DNA of 64,000 bases from Granulicella mallensis MP5ACTX8 (GTDB lineage Bacteria; Acidobacteriota; Terriglobia; Terriglobales; Acidobacteriaceae), in contig NC_016631.1 of the NCBI RefSeq assembly GCF_000178955.2, positions 5,704,001 to 5,768,000 on the forward strand, read 5' to 3'. Of this stretch, positions 51,747-61,441 are shown piece after piece. Below the pieces are notes generated by a model. The model ran no database searches. It was not told the origin of the DNA and saw nothing but the letters and a program-made list of their open reading frames with translations. A program made the position numbers and the translations under genes. Each line of letters starts with the position of its first letter. Positions within the stretch are counted from its first letter, which is position 1.

Positions 51747-52721
51747 TTACGCCGCCCCCTTGATCGCCCTCGTCAACGCCGGTACGACCTCAAACAGATC
51801 GCCCACCACCCCTATATCCGCAATCTCGAAGATCGGAGCATCGGCATCCTTGTTGATCGCGATGACTGTCTTCGCCCCCTTCATCCCGACGAGATGTTGA
51901 ATGGCTCCCGAGATACCAACCGCCAGGTACAGCTTGGGTGCAACGGTCTGGCCGGAGCTTCCAACCTGACGTTCCATCGGCAGCCAGCCCGCGTCACAGA
52001 TCGGCCGCGATGCCGCCAGCTCTGCACCAAGTGCAGCGGCAAGCTCTTCGGCGAGCCCAAGATTCTCCTGCTCGCCGATCCCGCGCCCCACGCTGACGAT
52101 CACCTGAGCGGCGGAGAGATCGACCGTCTGCGTGGCCTCACGGAAGGGCTCACTCGGCTTGGTGCGCAACTGTGCGGCCTCAAGCTGAGGCACAAAGGTC
52201 TTCACTTCGCACGAGCCTGCCTCTACCTCATCGGCGCGAAAACTGCCCGCCTGCACTGAGACCAGGCAGACACCATCACCCTTGTGCGCGTACTCCGCAT
52301 TCAGCTTGCCCTGCATCCATTGGCGCACGAACACCGGGCCCGAATGGATTCCCGTCACATCGCTGATGAGCACCTGCCCCAGCCGCGTCGCGAGCGCGGG
52401 CGCGTAGTCGCGCACCTGATACGTGTGCGGGAATACGACATACCGCGGCTGCGTCTCAGCAATGAGCTGTTGCAGCGCAGCCACCCAGGCATCCGCAGTG
52501 TAGTGGGCCAGCAAAGCATGACCGGCAGCCCAGGCACCCGCAAGCTTCTTCGTCGCAAGCTCGGCGGAGAGCGGCGCAATCCCTGCATCTTCGCCCAGGA
52601 CAACGGCAGAGCACGGAACGCCAAGCTCTGCTGCCAGCTTCTGCCCTGCAGCCAGAGCCTCCAGGCTGATGCGATGCCATCCGGCATCGCCCTTCTGTTC
52701 CATCACGACCAGGACGCTCAT
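51747..52721 (-). CDS. etfA: Electron transfer flavoprotein, alpha subunit
   Basis: A 324-residue FAD-binding subunit. The C-terminal FAD domain has YLAVGISGAIQHLVGMKGA and AINKDADAPIFEIADIGVVGD, the family signature. The N-terminal domain starts MSVLVVMEQKGDAG. Together with EtfB it carries electrons from acyl-CoA and other dehydrogenases to the quinone pool. Its ATG overlaps the etfB stop by 4 bases. No dehydrogenase or ETF-QO gene lies nearby. Confidence 0.95.
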   Translation of the reverse strand: MSVLVVMEQKGDAGWHRISLEALAAGQKLAAELGVPCSAVVLGEDAGIAPLSAELATKKLAGAWAAGHALLAHYTADAWVAALQQLIAETQPRYVVFPHTYQVRDYAPALATRLGQVLISDVTGIHSGPVFVRQWMQGKLNAEYAHKGDGVCLVSVQAGSFRADEVEAGSCEVKTFVPQLEAAQLRTKPSEPFREATQTVDLSAAQVIVSVGRGIGEQENLGLAEELAAALGAELAASRPICDAGWLPMERQVGSSGQTVAPKLYLAVGISGAIQHLVGMKGAKTVIAINKDADAPIFEIADIGVVGDLFEVVPALTRAIKGAA

Positions 52722-53497
52722 AGAACCTTTACCTCAAACTTCAGCTTCTCGACGATCTTCGTCGCAATCTCATCGGCCGAACCGGTCAACATCTCCGTCC
52801 GCTTCACGCGCTCCGGAGGAGCGACCTTCACCACCTCGTCGACACGTGCGCCAGCGGCCACGGCTTCAACCTCGCGCGTCTCTTTCGACTTGGCTTTCTT
52901 GATTCCCATCAGCGTGGCATAGCGCAGCTTGTTGCCGCCGGACTGGATCGTCAGCAAGGCGGGCAGCGGCATCTCGATGTGCTGGAACCAGCCATCTTCG
53001 AGCTCACGCTTGACCTTGATTCCTGCTCCGGCGCGCTCTACTTGCAACACCAGCGTCGCGTGCGGCACCCCCAGCAGCTCCGCCACCACAACGCCGGTCT
53101 GTCCCGCCCCGAGATCGTCCGACTGCAAGCCCGTCAGTACCAGGTCAGGCGACTCCGCCTTGATCGCCTCGGCCAGCAGCTTCGCCACGCCCAGCGTGTC
53201 GCGCGAAGGCAGGGCACCTTCCCCCTCCTCCGGCGTAACGACATGGATCGCGCGGTCCGCGCCCTTCGCCAGCGCTTCGCGCAGCGTGCTCGTCACACGC
53301 TCCGGCCCGGCGCAGAGTACGACCACTTCCCCCTCGCCGTCGCGCTCCTTCAACTGCAACGCCTCTTCCAGCGCATACGCATCGGGTTCGTTCATCGTCC
53401 ATGCAACATCGCTCTCGTCGACGCTGCGGCCATCCGCCGCAACCCGTACAGCGGCATCCCGCTCAGGAACCTGCTTCACTGCTACAACGATCTTCAT
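52718..53497 (-). CDS. etfB: Electron transfer flavoprotein, beta subunit
   Basis: A 259-residue AMP-binding subunit starting MKIVVAVKQVPERDAAV, with VVVLCAGPERVTSTLREALAKGADRAIHV and the signature VKRELEDGWFQHIEMPLPALLTIQSG. ATG 53497 has GAGGGG upstream and matches the family N-terminus better than the GTG two codons before it. First gene of the etfBA pair. Confidence 0.95.
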   Translation of the reverse strand: MKIVVAVKQVPERDAAVRVAADGRSVDESDVAWTMNEPDAYALEEALQLKERDGEGEVVVLCAGPERVTSTLREALAKGADRAIHVVTPEEGEGALPSRDTLGVAKLLAEAIKAESPDLVLTGLQSDDLGAGQTGVVVAELLGVPHATLVLQVERAGAGIKVKRELEDGWFQHIEMPLPALLTIQSGGNKLRYATLMGIKKAKSKETREVEAVAAGARVDEVVKVAPPERVKRTEMLTGSADEIATKIVEKLKFEVKVL

Positions 53498-53676
53498 CGG
53501 CACCCCTCAACATCCATTAGACGCAACCGGTTAGCCTACCGCATCGGAGGCTCCGTCGTCTCTGCCGGACGCTCCAACCTCCAAAGCTCTTCATGCCGGA
53601 AGTTGTAGAGAGAGCAGGAACAGGGCTCCGGAAAAGGTGAAGAGCAGATGAGAGTGAGAGAAACTGGAGCTTCTGT

Positions 53677-56600
53677 CTATTGAACAGTCAGCGTCAGGTT
53701 AGCCGAACTCTTCGCTCCTGTGGCCGCATCCATTGCGGTCATTACCAGAGCATAATTCTGTGCAGTCGGGGATGAACTGGAAGAACCATGATTGCCACCG
53801 CAACCGCTCAAACTCAACATGGCTCCCAATGACAATGTCGCTATAGCCAGCATTACCGATAGGCGCAATAGCTGCCGCTTTCGCAACGATGTCATCCCTG
53901 CCAAGGGCAGGATCAACAGCGCAAATGCCATCGTGGCCAGAGACCCTTTCAAGGGTGAGTTCTCATTCCGGGCGGTCTGGGCATTGCTGGTCTGGATGGT
54001 CAGGGTGACCGTGGTCGCTCCACTACCGGCCGGAAGTGTCACCGGAGAGAAGGTCGCTGTCGCCCCTGTAGGCAGACCCGTTACGCCGAACGCCACCGTG
54101 TTGGGGAACTTTGTCCCGGCTCCAGGCGTCAGGGTAAGGCTGTAACTTACCATTCCACCCGCAGTCGTCGTAGCACTGGCAGGACTCGAACCCGAGGCAA
54201 GCGTAAAGACGTCTGCAGTTACGGTAAAGCTGGTGGTCGCAGATGCCACACCATAGTTACCGATGCGTTCCTGGTTGGCGCTTAGAACGACCGTACCTAC
54301 CCCGGTGAGCGTAACCGTCGAACCGGAGATAGTTGCCGGCCCACTGACCACTGCATAAGTTACCGCTCCGCCGGAAGCCGAAGTTGCACTTACCGTAAAG
54401 GGTGCGGTGCCATACGTCTGTGAGGGGATCGCTGCGAAGCTCAACGCGGGCACGATGGGCGCAACGGTAAAGCTGGTGGTTATCGTTATCTCCTCATAGT
54501 TGACAGTGGCTAACTGCGTGGCGCTCAGAACTACAGTACCTATCCCGGTAAGCGTAACCGTCGAACCGGAGAGGGTTGCCGGCCCATCGATCACGGTATA
54601 GAACACCGCTCCACTGGAGGCCGAGGTTGCACTTACCGTAAAGGGCGCGGTGCCATACGTCTGCGGAGCGATCTCCGCAAAGCTCAGCGCAGGTACTCCG
54701 GGGGCAACGGTGAAACTGGCGATTGCTGTCGCTGGGCCGTAGTTTCCACTGGCTGCCTGACTGGCGCTTAGAACTACATCACCTGCTCCGGTGAGGGTAA
54801 CCGTCGAGCCAGAGATGGTTGCCGGTCCACTGACCACGGCATAGGTCACGGCTCCACTGGAAGCCGAAGTTGCACTTACCGTAAAGGGCGCGGTGCCATA
54901 CATTCGCCCGAGAATCGTTGCAAAGCTCAGCACAGGCGCTGGTGGCGCCGTCCCACTCAATGCAATGCTCTGCACCGCATAATTTGGCGCTACGGCATTA
55001 AGGCTGTTATCCGTCAGCACCAGGGCTCCGGAAGAGGTCCCTCCAGTGGTTGGAACAAAGTTGATGGGCAGCAGGCAGGAGCCACCCGCTACCAGGGTTC
55101 CGGCCGTTGAGGCGCTGGCTCCCACAAGAGGACAGGCCGTCGTTCCCGTGCTGTCCAAACTAAAGTTGGCCGAGATGCTCGGATTATTTCCCGAAGCTGG
55201 AATGGGGAAGCTCAATGGAGCATTGCCGATGTTCTCGACTGTTACCGTCTGGACGCTGCTGGTGGGATTCGCAGGCGTGGTCGTGAAGCTGAGGCTCGGT
55301 GGATTAGCGAAATTCAGCTCCCATGCCGCGCTACCATCAGCGCTCGAGGCAAAGACATTCCCGATACCATCCACTGCCACTCCCAGAACATGATTCAGGC
55401 CGCCTGCTACCGTACTTTGGGTGTAACTGCTCCCCGAAGGCGTCTCCTTGACGATCTGGTTATTGCCGGTATCCGCGATATACACGTTGCCGCTGCCGTC
55501 GACAGACACCGCATGGGGCTGATTCAGCCCGCTACCAAGCGTGCTCTGGGTGTAGCTGCCGTTGGACAAGGTCTCCATCAACACCTGGTTGTTTGTGGTA
55601 TCGCCGAGATAGACATTTCCTTGTTCGTCCACGGCGATTCCGGAGGCATTAACGGCCTTGGCAATGGTGCTCTGAGTGTAAGCGCCTGCGGTCAGAGTCT
55701 CCTTCAACACCCCGTCTGTAGGGCTGGCAATATAGACATTTCCGTTCCCATCAACCGCGACCGATTCGACATTGCCCAGGTTGGTGAATGCGACACTTTG
55801 CGCATAGCCGCCACCGCTCGCCGGAGTCTCTTCCAGCACCTCCGCGGCATCCTGATCCGCAATGTAAACATTTCCGGCCCCATCGACTGCGACCCCAACG
55901 GGATACGCCAGACCGGTAGCTACCGTGCTCTGGGTGAAGCTCCCGTTGGATAAGGTCTCCTTCACAACCGAGTTCTGAGGACTGTTGCTACTGACAGCAT
56001 TCGCGATATAAAGATCTCCCGCTGTATCCGCCGCCAGGGCATAGGGATTGGTCACATTGCTGAGAGATAAGGTGCTCTGGGTACCAGGCTGGAAGTTCAC
56101 TTGAGGCCCCAGTCCGGTGCCATGAACATACCCCGTGGCAATTACATTCCCCGAGCTGGACTGCAGTTCCGCCGCCCCATACCTAGGCCCAGCTAAGCCC
56201 GGCTTCAAGACCACATCCACGGTGCAGCTATCGCCCGCAGCATGTTGGAAGGTCGTTCCAAACGTGCTGCAGGTTCCTGTACCGGCATCGGTAAAATCCA
56301 GACCCGTTTGGCCCTGGGTCAGCACCACGGGGGCGCCAATCGTACCTGCTGTGTCGAGGGTAAAGATCAGGGAAACAGGCGAGCTTGAACTGCCAACGCT
56401 GACCATGCCGAAGTCTCCGGCTGATGGAGTGACCTTCAACAGACTGTTGGAAGTAGCCACAAAGACATTGCCGCCAACATCCACTGCAATATAGATCGGA
56501 ACTACATCAAAATAACTACTACTACCAACCAGGCTTTGAACGTAACTGCCATTTGATGGCGTCTCCTTCAATATCTGGCTTGCCTCCGCATCTCCGGCGG

Positions 56601-57384
56601 TACCGTAGACGGAGATATAAACGTTGTTGCTACCGTCCACTACAACACTACTGACAGAACTCAGGCCACTGACGATCGTGGTTTGGATGTAGCTACCGCC
56701 TGACAGCGTCTCTTTAAAGACCTGATTGCTGCCCGTGTCTCCAATGTAGACATTCCCACTTCTGTCAACAGCCAAAGTAATGGGCGTAGAAAGATTACTT
56801 CCGATTGTGCTCTCAACGTAGCCATTTCCCGAAGGTGTCTCTTTTAACACGCGGCTGTTTAGCGGATCGGCTATAAAGATATCTCCGCTCGCATCTACCG
56901 CAATATTCAACCTAAAACCTAGGTTGCTGCGGACCGTGCTCTGGGTATAGCTGCCGTTCGACAATGTTTCTTTTAATGCCCTGCCGTTATTCGAATCGGC
57001 AATATAGACGTTCCCGCTCGCATCTACTGCAACTCCGGTGGGCGAGCTCAGGCCGCTGCCGATTGCGGTTTCGGTGTAGCTACCGCTCGATAGCGTTTCC
57101 TTGACAACCCGATTATTAGAAGTATCAGCAATATATAAGCTGCCGTTCGCATCCACAACGATCTGATGGGGATTATTAAGGCCTGCGATAGGCAACGTGA
57201 CTTGCGACCCACTGAAATGCGCAGTCTGCGCATAAGCGCCTGAAGATGCCACTCCTGCAATCATAGACAGAACAGCGCCCATTCCGGCAACGGCACAATT
57301 CTTCCATAAAGGACGAATAAAGGAGTTAGCGGAGATAGTGCGAGGACGCAGGAAGGCAGAGAAGGTGTTCAACAGAGACTCCAC
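53677..57384 (-). CDS. Giant secreted NHL-repeat protein with tandem beta domains
   Basis: A 1235-residue surface protein. After a signal segment (VAGMGAVLSMIAGVASSGAYAQ) come about thirteen NHL-type repeats in two blocks (about 60-330 and 440-690), each with a variant of GVAVDASGNVYIADSNN and KETLSNGSYTQS. They are separated and followed by choice-of-anchor or HYDIN-like domains (VTVENIGNAPLSF). Then come three 81-residue repeats starting PxLSFAxI-x4-YGTAPFTVSATSAS, a PilZ-unlike beta domain, a hydrophobic segment with TSLRKRQLL, a lipobox-like LSLSGCGG, and a short beta tail. Probable adhesin or cell-surface scaffold; propellers formed by the repeats may bind polymers. The start is GTG 57384. 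Confidence 0.85.
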   Translation of the reverse strand: MESLLNTFSAFLRPRTISANSFIRPLWKNCAVAGMGAVLSMIAGVASSGAYAQTAHFSGSQVTLPIAGLNNPHQIVVDANGSLYIADTSNNRVVKETLSSGSYTETAIGSGLSSPTGVAVDASGNVYIADSNNGRALKETLSNGSYTQSTVRSNLGFRLNIAVDASGDIFIADPLNSRVLKETPSGNGYVESTIGSNLSTPITLAVDRSGNVYIGDTGSNQVFKETLSGGSYIQTTIVSGLSSVSSVVVDGSNNVYISVYGTAGDAEASQILKETPSNGSYVQSLVGSSSYFDVVPIYIAVDVGGNVFVATSNSLLKVTPSAGDFGMVSVGSSSSPVSLIFTLDTAGTIGAPVVLTQGQTGLDFTDAGTGTCSTFGTTFQHAAGDSCTVDVVLKPGLAGPRYGAAELQSSSGNVIATGYVHGTGLGPQVNFQPGTQSTLSLSNVTNPYALAADTAGDLYIANAVSSNSPQNSVVKETLSNGSFTQSTVATGLAYPVGVAVDGAGNVYIADQDAAEVLEETPASGGGYAQSVAFTNLGNVESVAVDGNGNVYIASPTDGVLKETLTAGAYTQSTIAKAVNASGIAVDEQGNVYLGDTTNNQVLMETLSNGSYTQSTLGSGLNQPHAVSVDGSGNVYIADTGNNQIVKETPSGSSYTQSTVAGGLNHVLGVAVDGIGNVFASSADGSAAWELNFANPPSLSFTTTPANPTSSVQTVTVENIGNAPLSFPIPASGNNPSISANFSLDSTGTTACPLVGASASTAGTLVAGGSCLLPINFVPTTGGTSSGALVLTDNSLNAVAPNYAVQSIALSGTAPPAPVLSFATILGRMYGTAPFTVSATSASSGAVTYAVVSGPATISGSTVTLTGAGDVVLSASQAASGNYGPATAIASFTVAPGVPALSFAEIAPQTYGTAPFTVSATSASSGAVFYTVIDGPATLSGSTVTLTGIGTVVLSATQLATVNYEEITITTSFTVAPIVPALSFAAIPSQTYGTAPFTVSATSASGGAVTYAVVSGPATISGSTVTLTGVGTVVLSANQERIGNYGVASATTSFTVTADVFTLASGSSPASATTTAGGMVSYSLTLTPGAGTKFPNTVAFGVTGLPTGATATFSPVTLPAGSGATTVTLTIQTSNAQTARNENSPLKGSLATMAFALLILPLAGMTSLRKRQLLRLSVMLAIATLSLGAMLSLSGCGGNHGSSSSSPTAQNYALVMTAMDAATGAKSSANLTLTVQ
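54208..54936 (-). repeat. Three tandem 243-bp in-frame repeats within the NHL protein
   Basis: The segment CCATACG(T/A) recurs at 54411, 54654 and 54897, exactly 243 bases apart, and long blocks around it are almost identical. Each unit encodes 81 residues of a beta-sandwich. Such exact periodicity permits gain or loss of units by recombination. Confidence 0.85.
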
Positions 57385-57767
57385 GAAAACAAGTTGAAGT
57401 TACGCAATCGGCGCCACATTGCTTCAAGGTTGAAGACGCAACGCCACAAATAAAGTGCAATCTCTGTCAGATGAAACCGGCTGCGGGACTCATTGTTTCT
57501 GTACACAGGAAACCTGGCCCGTAGTTACAATCCAGCAACAATTCTTCTAGTGATCGGCCTAGACACGGTACCACGGACATTCCAGCCTTCGCTACACCCT
57601 TCGTGTGAATCAGCGGAGGTACGAGGTTTCGGAAAAGCTGAAAACACGATTCGTTCAAAACTCGCTTCGCAAATCGAGCTCCACTGAACGGAGTTCAATA
57701 ATTTCGCACGTTTTCGCTTGTACCTCTCCAATACAAAGGAGACGCTCGTAATAGAGGACAACAGAAG
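57385..57767. other. Intergenic region between divergent NHL and amidase genes
   Basis: 383 bases without a supportable gene. It must hold the promoters of both flanking genes. A TTGTAC...TACAAA pair near 57718-57737 is a possible amidase promoter. No operator or RNA is recognised. Confidence 0.4.
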
Positions 57768-59336
57768 ATGGCAAAGCTTTCGCGACGGGACTTCACGGCG
57801 CTCTGTGGTGGTGCGCTGGCGGCAGGTGGATTGATGGCCTCGTGGCCGCTCGGCGCGGAGGCCGAGGCCATGGCAGACGACAAGCTGACCACCATGACCC
57901 TGTCCGAAGCTTCGGCTGCCATCCGGAATCGCAGCGTCACCCCAACCCAGCTGACGAAGGCTGTCCTGGGACGCATCGCCGTCTACGATCCCAAGCTGAA
58001 CTCCTACATCACCGTGATGGGCAGAGAAGCTTTGAAACAAGCCGCCCAACTGGATGAGGAACAGAAGGCGGGCAAGTTTCGCGGGCCGTTACACGGCATT
58101 CCCATCGCCCTGAAGGACAACATCGACACCGCAGGCACCCGCACAACAGCGGCCAGTGGCGTCTTCCAGAAGCGCATCCCGACCGAAGACGCCACCATTG
58201 TGCGCAAGCTGAAAGCCTCGGGCGCGATCATCCTGGGCAAGCTGAACCTCCATGAATTCGCACTGGGCTGTACGGGCGATGTCTCCTACTTTGGGCCGAC
58301 ACGCAATCCCTGGGCCCTCGATCGGGTAACCGGCGGATCTTCGGCGGGCTCCGGCGCTGCTGTTGCCGGGGACCTCTGCTTTGCGGCGCTGGGGACCGAT
58401 ACCGGCGGCAGCATCCGGGTGCCTTCGTCGTGGTGCGGTATCGCCGGACTGAAGCCGACAACCGGACTCGTCTCGATCCGCGGCATCATCCCCTGCGCCG
58501 CCTCACTGGATCACTGCGGACCGATGGCGCGCTCCGTGGAAGACGTCGCTCTGATGCTGGGAGAGATGACGGGTTATGACAACCTCGACATCTTCAGCGT
58601 GCAGCACGGGCCCGAAGACTACACGAAGGCCATGAAGCAGCCGGTCTCGAGCTTCAAACTCGGCGCGCCCGCCGAGTTCTACGACCACATGGAGCCCGAG
58701 GTCGCAGCAGCCATCGCCGCTGCCTGCGAGGTCCTGTCCAAACTGACTGCCGGCATCACCTCGCATGCGCCTTTGCCGGACATGCCGGAGGGCAACAACT
58801 TCTTCATGCAGCTCGGCGATACGGCCTCTTACCATGAGCCTCTGTTTAAAGGCGCCCCAACGGCCTACATGCCGCCCACGCGGATGCAGTTGGAGAGGAT
58901 GATCCAGGGAGGCAGCGCCGTGGATAGTGCCCGCGCCCATGATGAACTGGCCCTGATTCGCAGAACCGTGGATGCAGCCTTTACCGATATCGACCTCGTC
59001 GTCATGCCGACCATCCGCAATCTTCCGCCCACCATCAACGACTCGCTGGCAGCAGAGATGGGGACGAAGAAGCCGCGGGTCTATGACTTCTTCGCAGCGC
59101 CCTCGGGCTGCACCAACACGGCTCCGTTCGATGTCTACGGTCTCCCCGCACTCACGATCCCCTGCGGCTTCAGCACCAGCGGCCTGCCCATCGGACTGAT
59201 GATCGCCGGGCCGCACTTTGCCGAAGGCAAGGTGCTCGCCCTGGGCTATGCCTACCAGCAGGCCACGGACTGGCATAAACGCAAGCCGACGCTTACGCCG
59301 GACATGGTGCCTCCGTCGATCGTAGAAGCTTCGTAA
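57768..59336 (+). CDS. Amidase-signature enzyme with Tat signal
   Basis: A 522-residue amidase-signature hydrolase. The catalytic Lys is in IALKDNIDTAGT, the cis-Ser and nucleophile region in GGSSAGSGAAVAG and GTDTGGSIRVPSSWCG, so the Ser-cisSer-Lys triad is complete. The N-terminus SRRDFTALCGGALAAGG is a twin-arginine signal, so it is exported folded. It hydrolyses amide bonds; GatA is excluded by the export signal and by the lack of gatB/gatC. The substrate is unknown. Confidence 0.9.
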   Translation: MAKLSRRDFTALCGGALAAGGLMASWPLGAEAEAMADDKLTTMTLSEASAAIRNRSVTPTQLTKAVLGRIAVYDPKLNSYITVMGREALKQAAQLDEEQKAGKFRGPLHGIPIALKDNIDTAGTRTTAASGVFQKRIPTEDATIVRKLKASGAIILGKLNLHEFALGCTGDVSYFGPTRNPWALDRVTGGSSAGSGAAVAGDLCFAALGTDTGGSIRVPSSWCGIAGLKPTTGLVSIRGIIPCAASLDHCGPMARSVEDVALMLGEMTGYDNLDIFSVQHGPEDYTKAMKQPVSSFKLGAPAEFYDHMEPEVAAAIAAACEVLSKLTAGITSHAPLPDMPEGNNFFMQLGDTASYHEPLFKGAPTAYMPPTRMQLERMIQGGSAVDSARAHDELALIRRTVDAAFTDIDLVVMPTIRNLPPTINDSLAAEMGTKKPRVYDFFAAPSGCTNTAPFDVYGLPALTIPCGFSTSGLPIGLMIAGPHFAEGKVLALGYAYQQATDWHKRKPTLTPDMVPPSIVEAS

Positions 59337-59403
59337 AAAGAACCAGGGCACGGAAATGCCCTGCGATCACACAGCATCGCGGATATGCGATCCTGAAATA
59401 GCG

Positions 59404-59730
59404 ATGCACAGCTCCATCACAAACCGCAGCAAGGCCGCAGCGTTACTGCTCTGCGCTTTGCTGGTTGTGATGAGCATCGTCTCGCCGATATGTCCCACCT
59501 GCGATGGCTTTGGAGGCTGGCACAGCAACCATGCCCCGCTTGCCGACAAGCAGGCGCCGCCTGTGAACGACACCTGCAATGGAGTCTGTTCCTGCTGCGG
59601 CTTTCACTGGCTGCCACCCCAGCAGACGCAGTTATTTACAGTCGCTGTCGTAACGATCGTTCCTGTCTTGTGGAAGGAACATTACCCGACACACGATACC
59701 CCGCCTCCTTTCCTGCCCCCTCGCGCTTAG
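59404..59730 (+). CDS. Small secreted Cys-rich protein
   Basis: A 108-residue protein with a signal segment (AAALLLCALLVVMSIVSP), then CPTCDG, a His-containing WHSNHAP, CNGVCSCCGFHW, and a C-terminal hydrophobic stretch TVAVVTIVPVLW. Two Cys clusters suggest metal binding. It lies 66 bases before the outer-membrane barrel gene and in a block with MerC-like and ArsB-like genes. I know no family name; a DUF2946-like relative is possible. Confidence 0.65.
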   Translation: MHSSITNRSKAAALLLCALLVVMSIVSPICPTCDGFGGWHSNHAPLADKQAPPVNDTCNGVCSCCGFHWLPPQQTQLFTVAVVTIVPVLWKEHYPTHDTPPPFLPPRA

Positions 59731-59796
59731 CCCAGAACAGAAATCGCAACACACGCTTCGGCGTGCGATCTCACTTCTTTCTGGAGCCTGAAATTT

Positions 59797-60603
59797 ATGA
59801 CACAACTTCGCTGCGCCCTTCTCGGGGCGGCTACCCTGCTCTGCATGGCGCAGATGCGGGCACAAACTCCTACCGTGGAAACACCAGAGGCCAATCCGGG
59901 CCGCCCTACCGTCTCCACGCCCGCGACACTCACTCCCGTGGGATATCTTCAATTTGAAAACGGTGGTCTCTACGCCCAGACATCGCCCGAATTCAAAACG
60001 CGATTCGGCATCAATCAGGTTACGAAACTCGCCGTGACCTCTCGCCTGCAGTTGCTGGCGCTCTCAGAACCGTTCGTCCACGCAACGGGAGCGGAGGTCT
60101 CAGGAGACCGCCCGGGCGAGGTCTTTGCCGGATTACAAGCAGTGGCTCTATCGGGAACAGGCCACACTCCCACGGTGAGCCTCAGCTATATCCGCCGGCT
60201 CTACGAAAGCCCCGCACCGGAGATCGATATCGGCACCTTCCGGCAGAGCGCGCTTTTCCTGGTAAGCAACGATCTCGGCGGATTCCACTTCGACGTGAAC
60301 GGCGTCTTCTCCGAACAAGCGGAAGGAACCGTTCGTCGCGGGCAATTCGGTCAAACGCTTTCGGTCTCTCACCCGCTGGCCCGGTTCACGATCTCAGGAG
60401 AACTCTGGCACTTTACGCAGCCGCTCACGAGAGGGAACGCCGTCGGCAACCTATGGGCAGGGTCATATCCAATCAGGAAGAATCTGGTCGTAGATGCAGG
60501 CTTCGACCATGGACTCACCTCGACCTCGACGCATTGGGAGGAGTTCGCAGGATTCACGTATGTTCTGCCTCATCGGCTCTGGGGAGGGCGGGAAAAGCAT
60601 TAG
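59797..60603 (+). CDS. Outer-membrane beta-barrel protein (transporter/MetA-like)
   Basis: A 268-residue exported protein: signal peptide ending MAQMRAQ, a Pro/Thr-rich linker, then alternating hydrophobic strands (VGYLQFENGGLYA, FGINQVTKLAVTSRLQLLAL, PTVSLSYIRRLYES, FTISGELWHFTQPL, WEEFAGFTYVL) characteristic of the putative MetA-pathway/outer-membrane transport family. It is probably a small porin. It lies after the Cys-rich secreted gene, so it may be cotranscribed. Confidence 0.72.
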   Translation: MTQLRCALLGAATLLCMAQMRAQTPTVETPEANPGRPTVSTPATLTPVGYLQFENGGLYAQTSPEFKTRFGINQVTKLAVTSRLQLLALSEPFVHATGAEVSGDRPGEVFAGLQAVALSGTGHTPTVSLSYIRRLYESPAPEIDIGTFRQSALFLVSNDLGGFHFDVNGVFSEQAEGTVRRGQFGQTLSVSHPLARFTISGELWHFTQPLTRGNAVGNLWAGSYPIRKNLVVDAGFDHGLTSTSTHWEEFAGFTYVLPHRLWGGREKH

Positions 60604-60649
60604 GACCTAACAACGCTCGCGCCCTAAAGAATCAGATCGGAAGCTAATC

Positions 60650-60905
60650 AGGAACATAGCGCGAAGCGCGTTCCCTGACGCTTTAGCGTCAGGGAGTCGG
60701 AGGGAGCCGTAGCCTTTAGACTACGGTAGCAAGGTCAGGCGAGAATCGGGCTTCAGTCTCGGGCCTTTTGTTCGCAGCCAAAAGAAGGCCCGGGCCTAAA
60801 GGCCACATCTTTGCCAAGCCTGAATTCCGTAGCCTAAAGGCCACGGCTCCCTCCGAACCGCGACGCTCAAGCGTCACGGTGTGACGCTTCGCGCTGTTGT
60901 GAACG
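60650..60905. repeat. Complex palindromic intergenic region
   Basis: 29-base inverted arms at 60698-60726 and 60827-60855 (CGGAGGGAGCCGT and ACGGCTCCCTCCG ends) enclose GGGCCTTTTG...AAAAGAAGGCCC. Outside lies CCCTGACGC-TTTA-GCGTCAGGG on the left and a GACGCTCAAGCGTC hairpin on the right. The region is flanked by GCGCGAAGCGCG and GACGCTTCGCGC. Arrangement differs from families A-D. It fills most of the 412-base gap between the barrel and MerC-like genes. Confidence 0.8.
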
Positions 60906-61015
60906 CGCCTGATTCAACAAATTTTATGATTCATCCGACAGAAACCCTTTGGCATCGTAGAAAAAACTTCCAGGTATTGCTAACAGGAGCACATTCTCGA
61001 TACCCTAGAAACATC

Positions 61016-61438
61016 ATGCGCCTGCAACCGGAAATCGCTCTCGAACCAACCGCAACCGCATGGCCCGACCGCGTCGGGATATGGGCATCCGTCCTTTGCG
61101 TCGTTCACTGCCTGATCACACCCATCCTGCTTTCGATGTCGACGGTCTTTGTGCACTTCCTTCCGTCGGAGGAGCGAACGCATCGGTCGCTGGCGCTGAT
61201 GATTGCGCTCATCGGAACGATTGCCCTCATCAGGGGATTCCGCACTCATCGGCGGGCGCGGGTGATTCTCCTAATGGTTGCAGGACTGGGTTGCATCTTC
61301 TTCGCTGCCTTTGCAGGAGACCGGCTGCCTGGCCACTGGATCGAAGTGGCAATCACCTTTCTCGGCAGCCTCCTCATGATTTCAGCGCACCGCCTGAATC
61401 ACACGTTCTGCAAAGACTGCGCCTGCTCAAGCCGGTAA
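61016..61438 (+). CDS. MerC-domain membrane protein
   Basis: A 140-residue protein with four hydrophobic segments. The MerC signature lies in the first: WASVLCVVHCLITPILLS, with the Cys and His-Cys pair used for mercury handling in MerC, and CKDCACSSR at the C-terminus supplies a second Cys cluster. Unlike true mer operons, no merA/merR is present, so the metal is uncertain. ATG 61016 is chosen since the frame upstream runs through the repeat region. Confidence 0.8.
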   Translation: MRLQPEIALEPTATAWPDRVGIWASVLCVVHCLITPILLSMSTVFVHFLPSEERTHRSLALMIALIGTIALIRGFRTHRRARVILLMVAGLGCIFFAAFAGDRLPGHWIEVAITFLGSLLMISAHRLNHTFCKDCACSSR

Positions 61439-61441
61439 AAG

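Noticed and set aside
57768-59336. GatA assignment for the amidase
   Set aside because: It has a twin-arginine export signal and no gatB or gatC neighbour.
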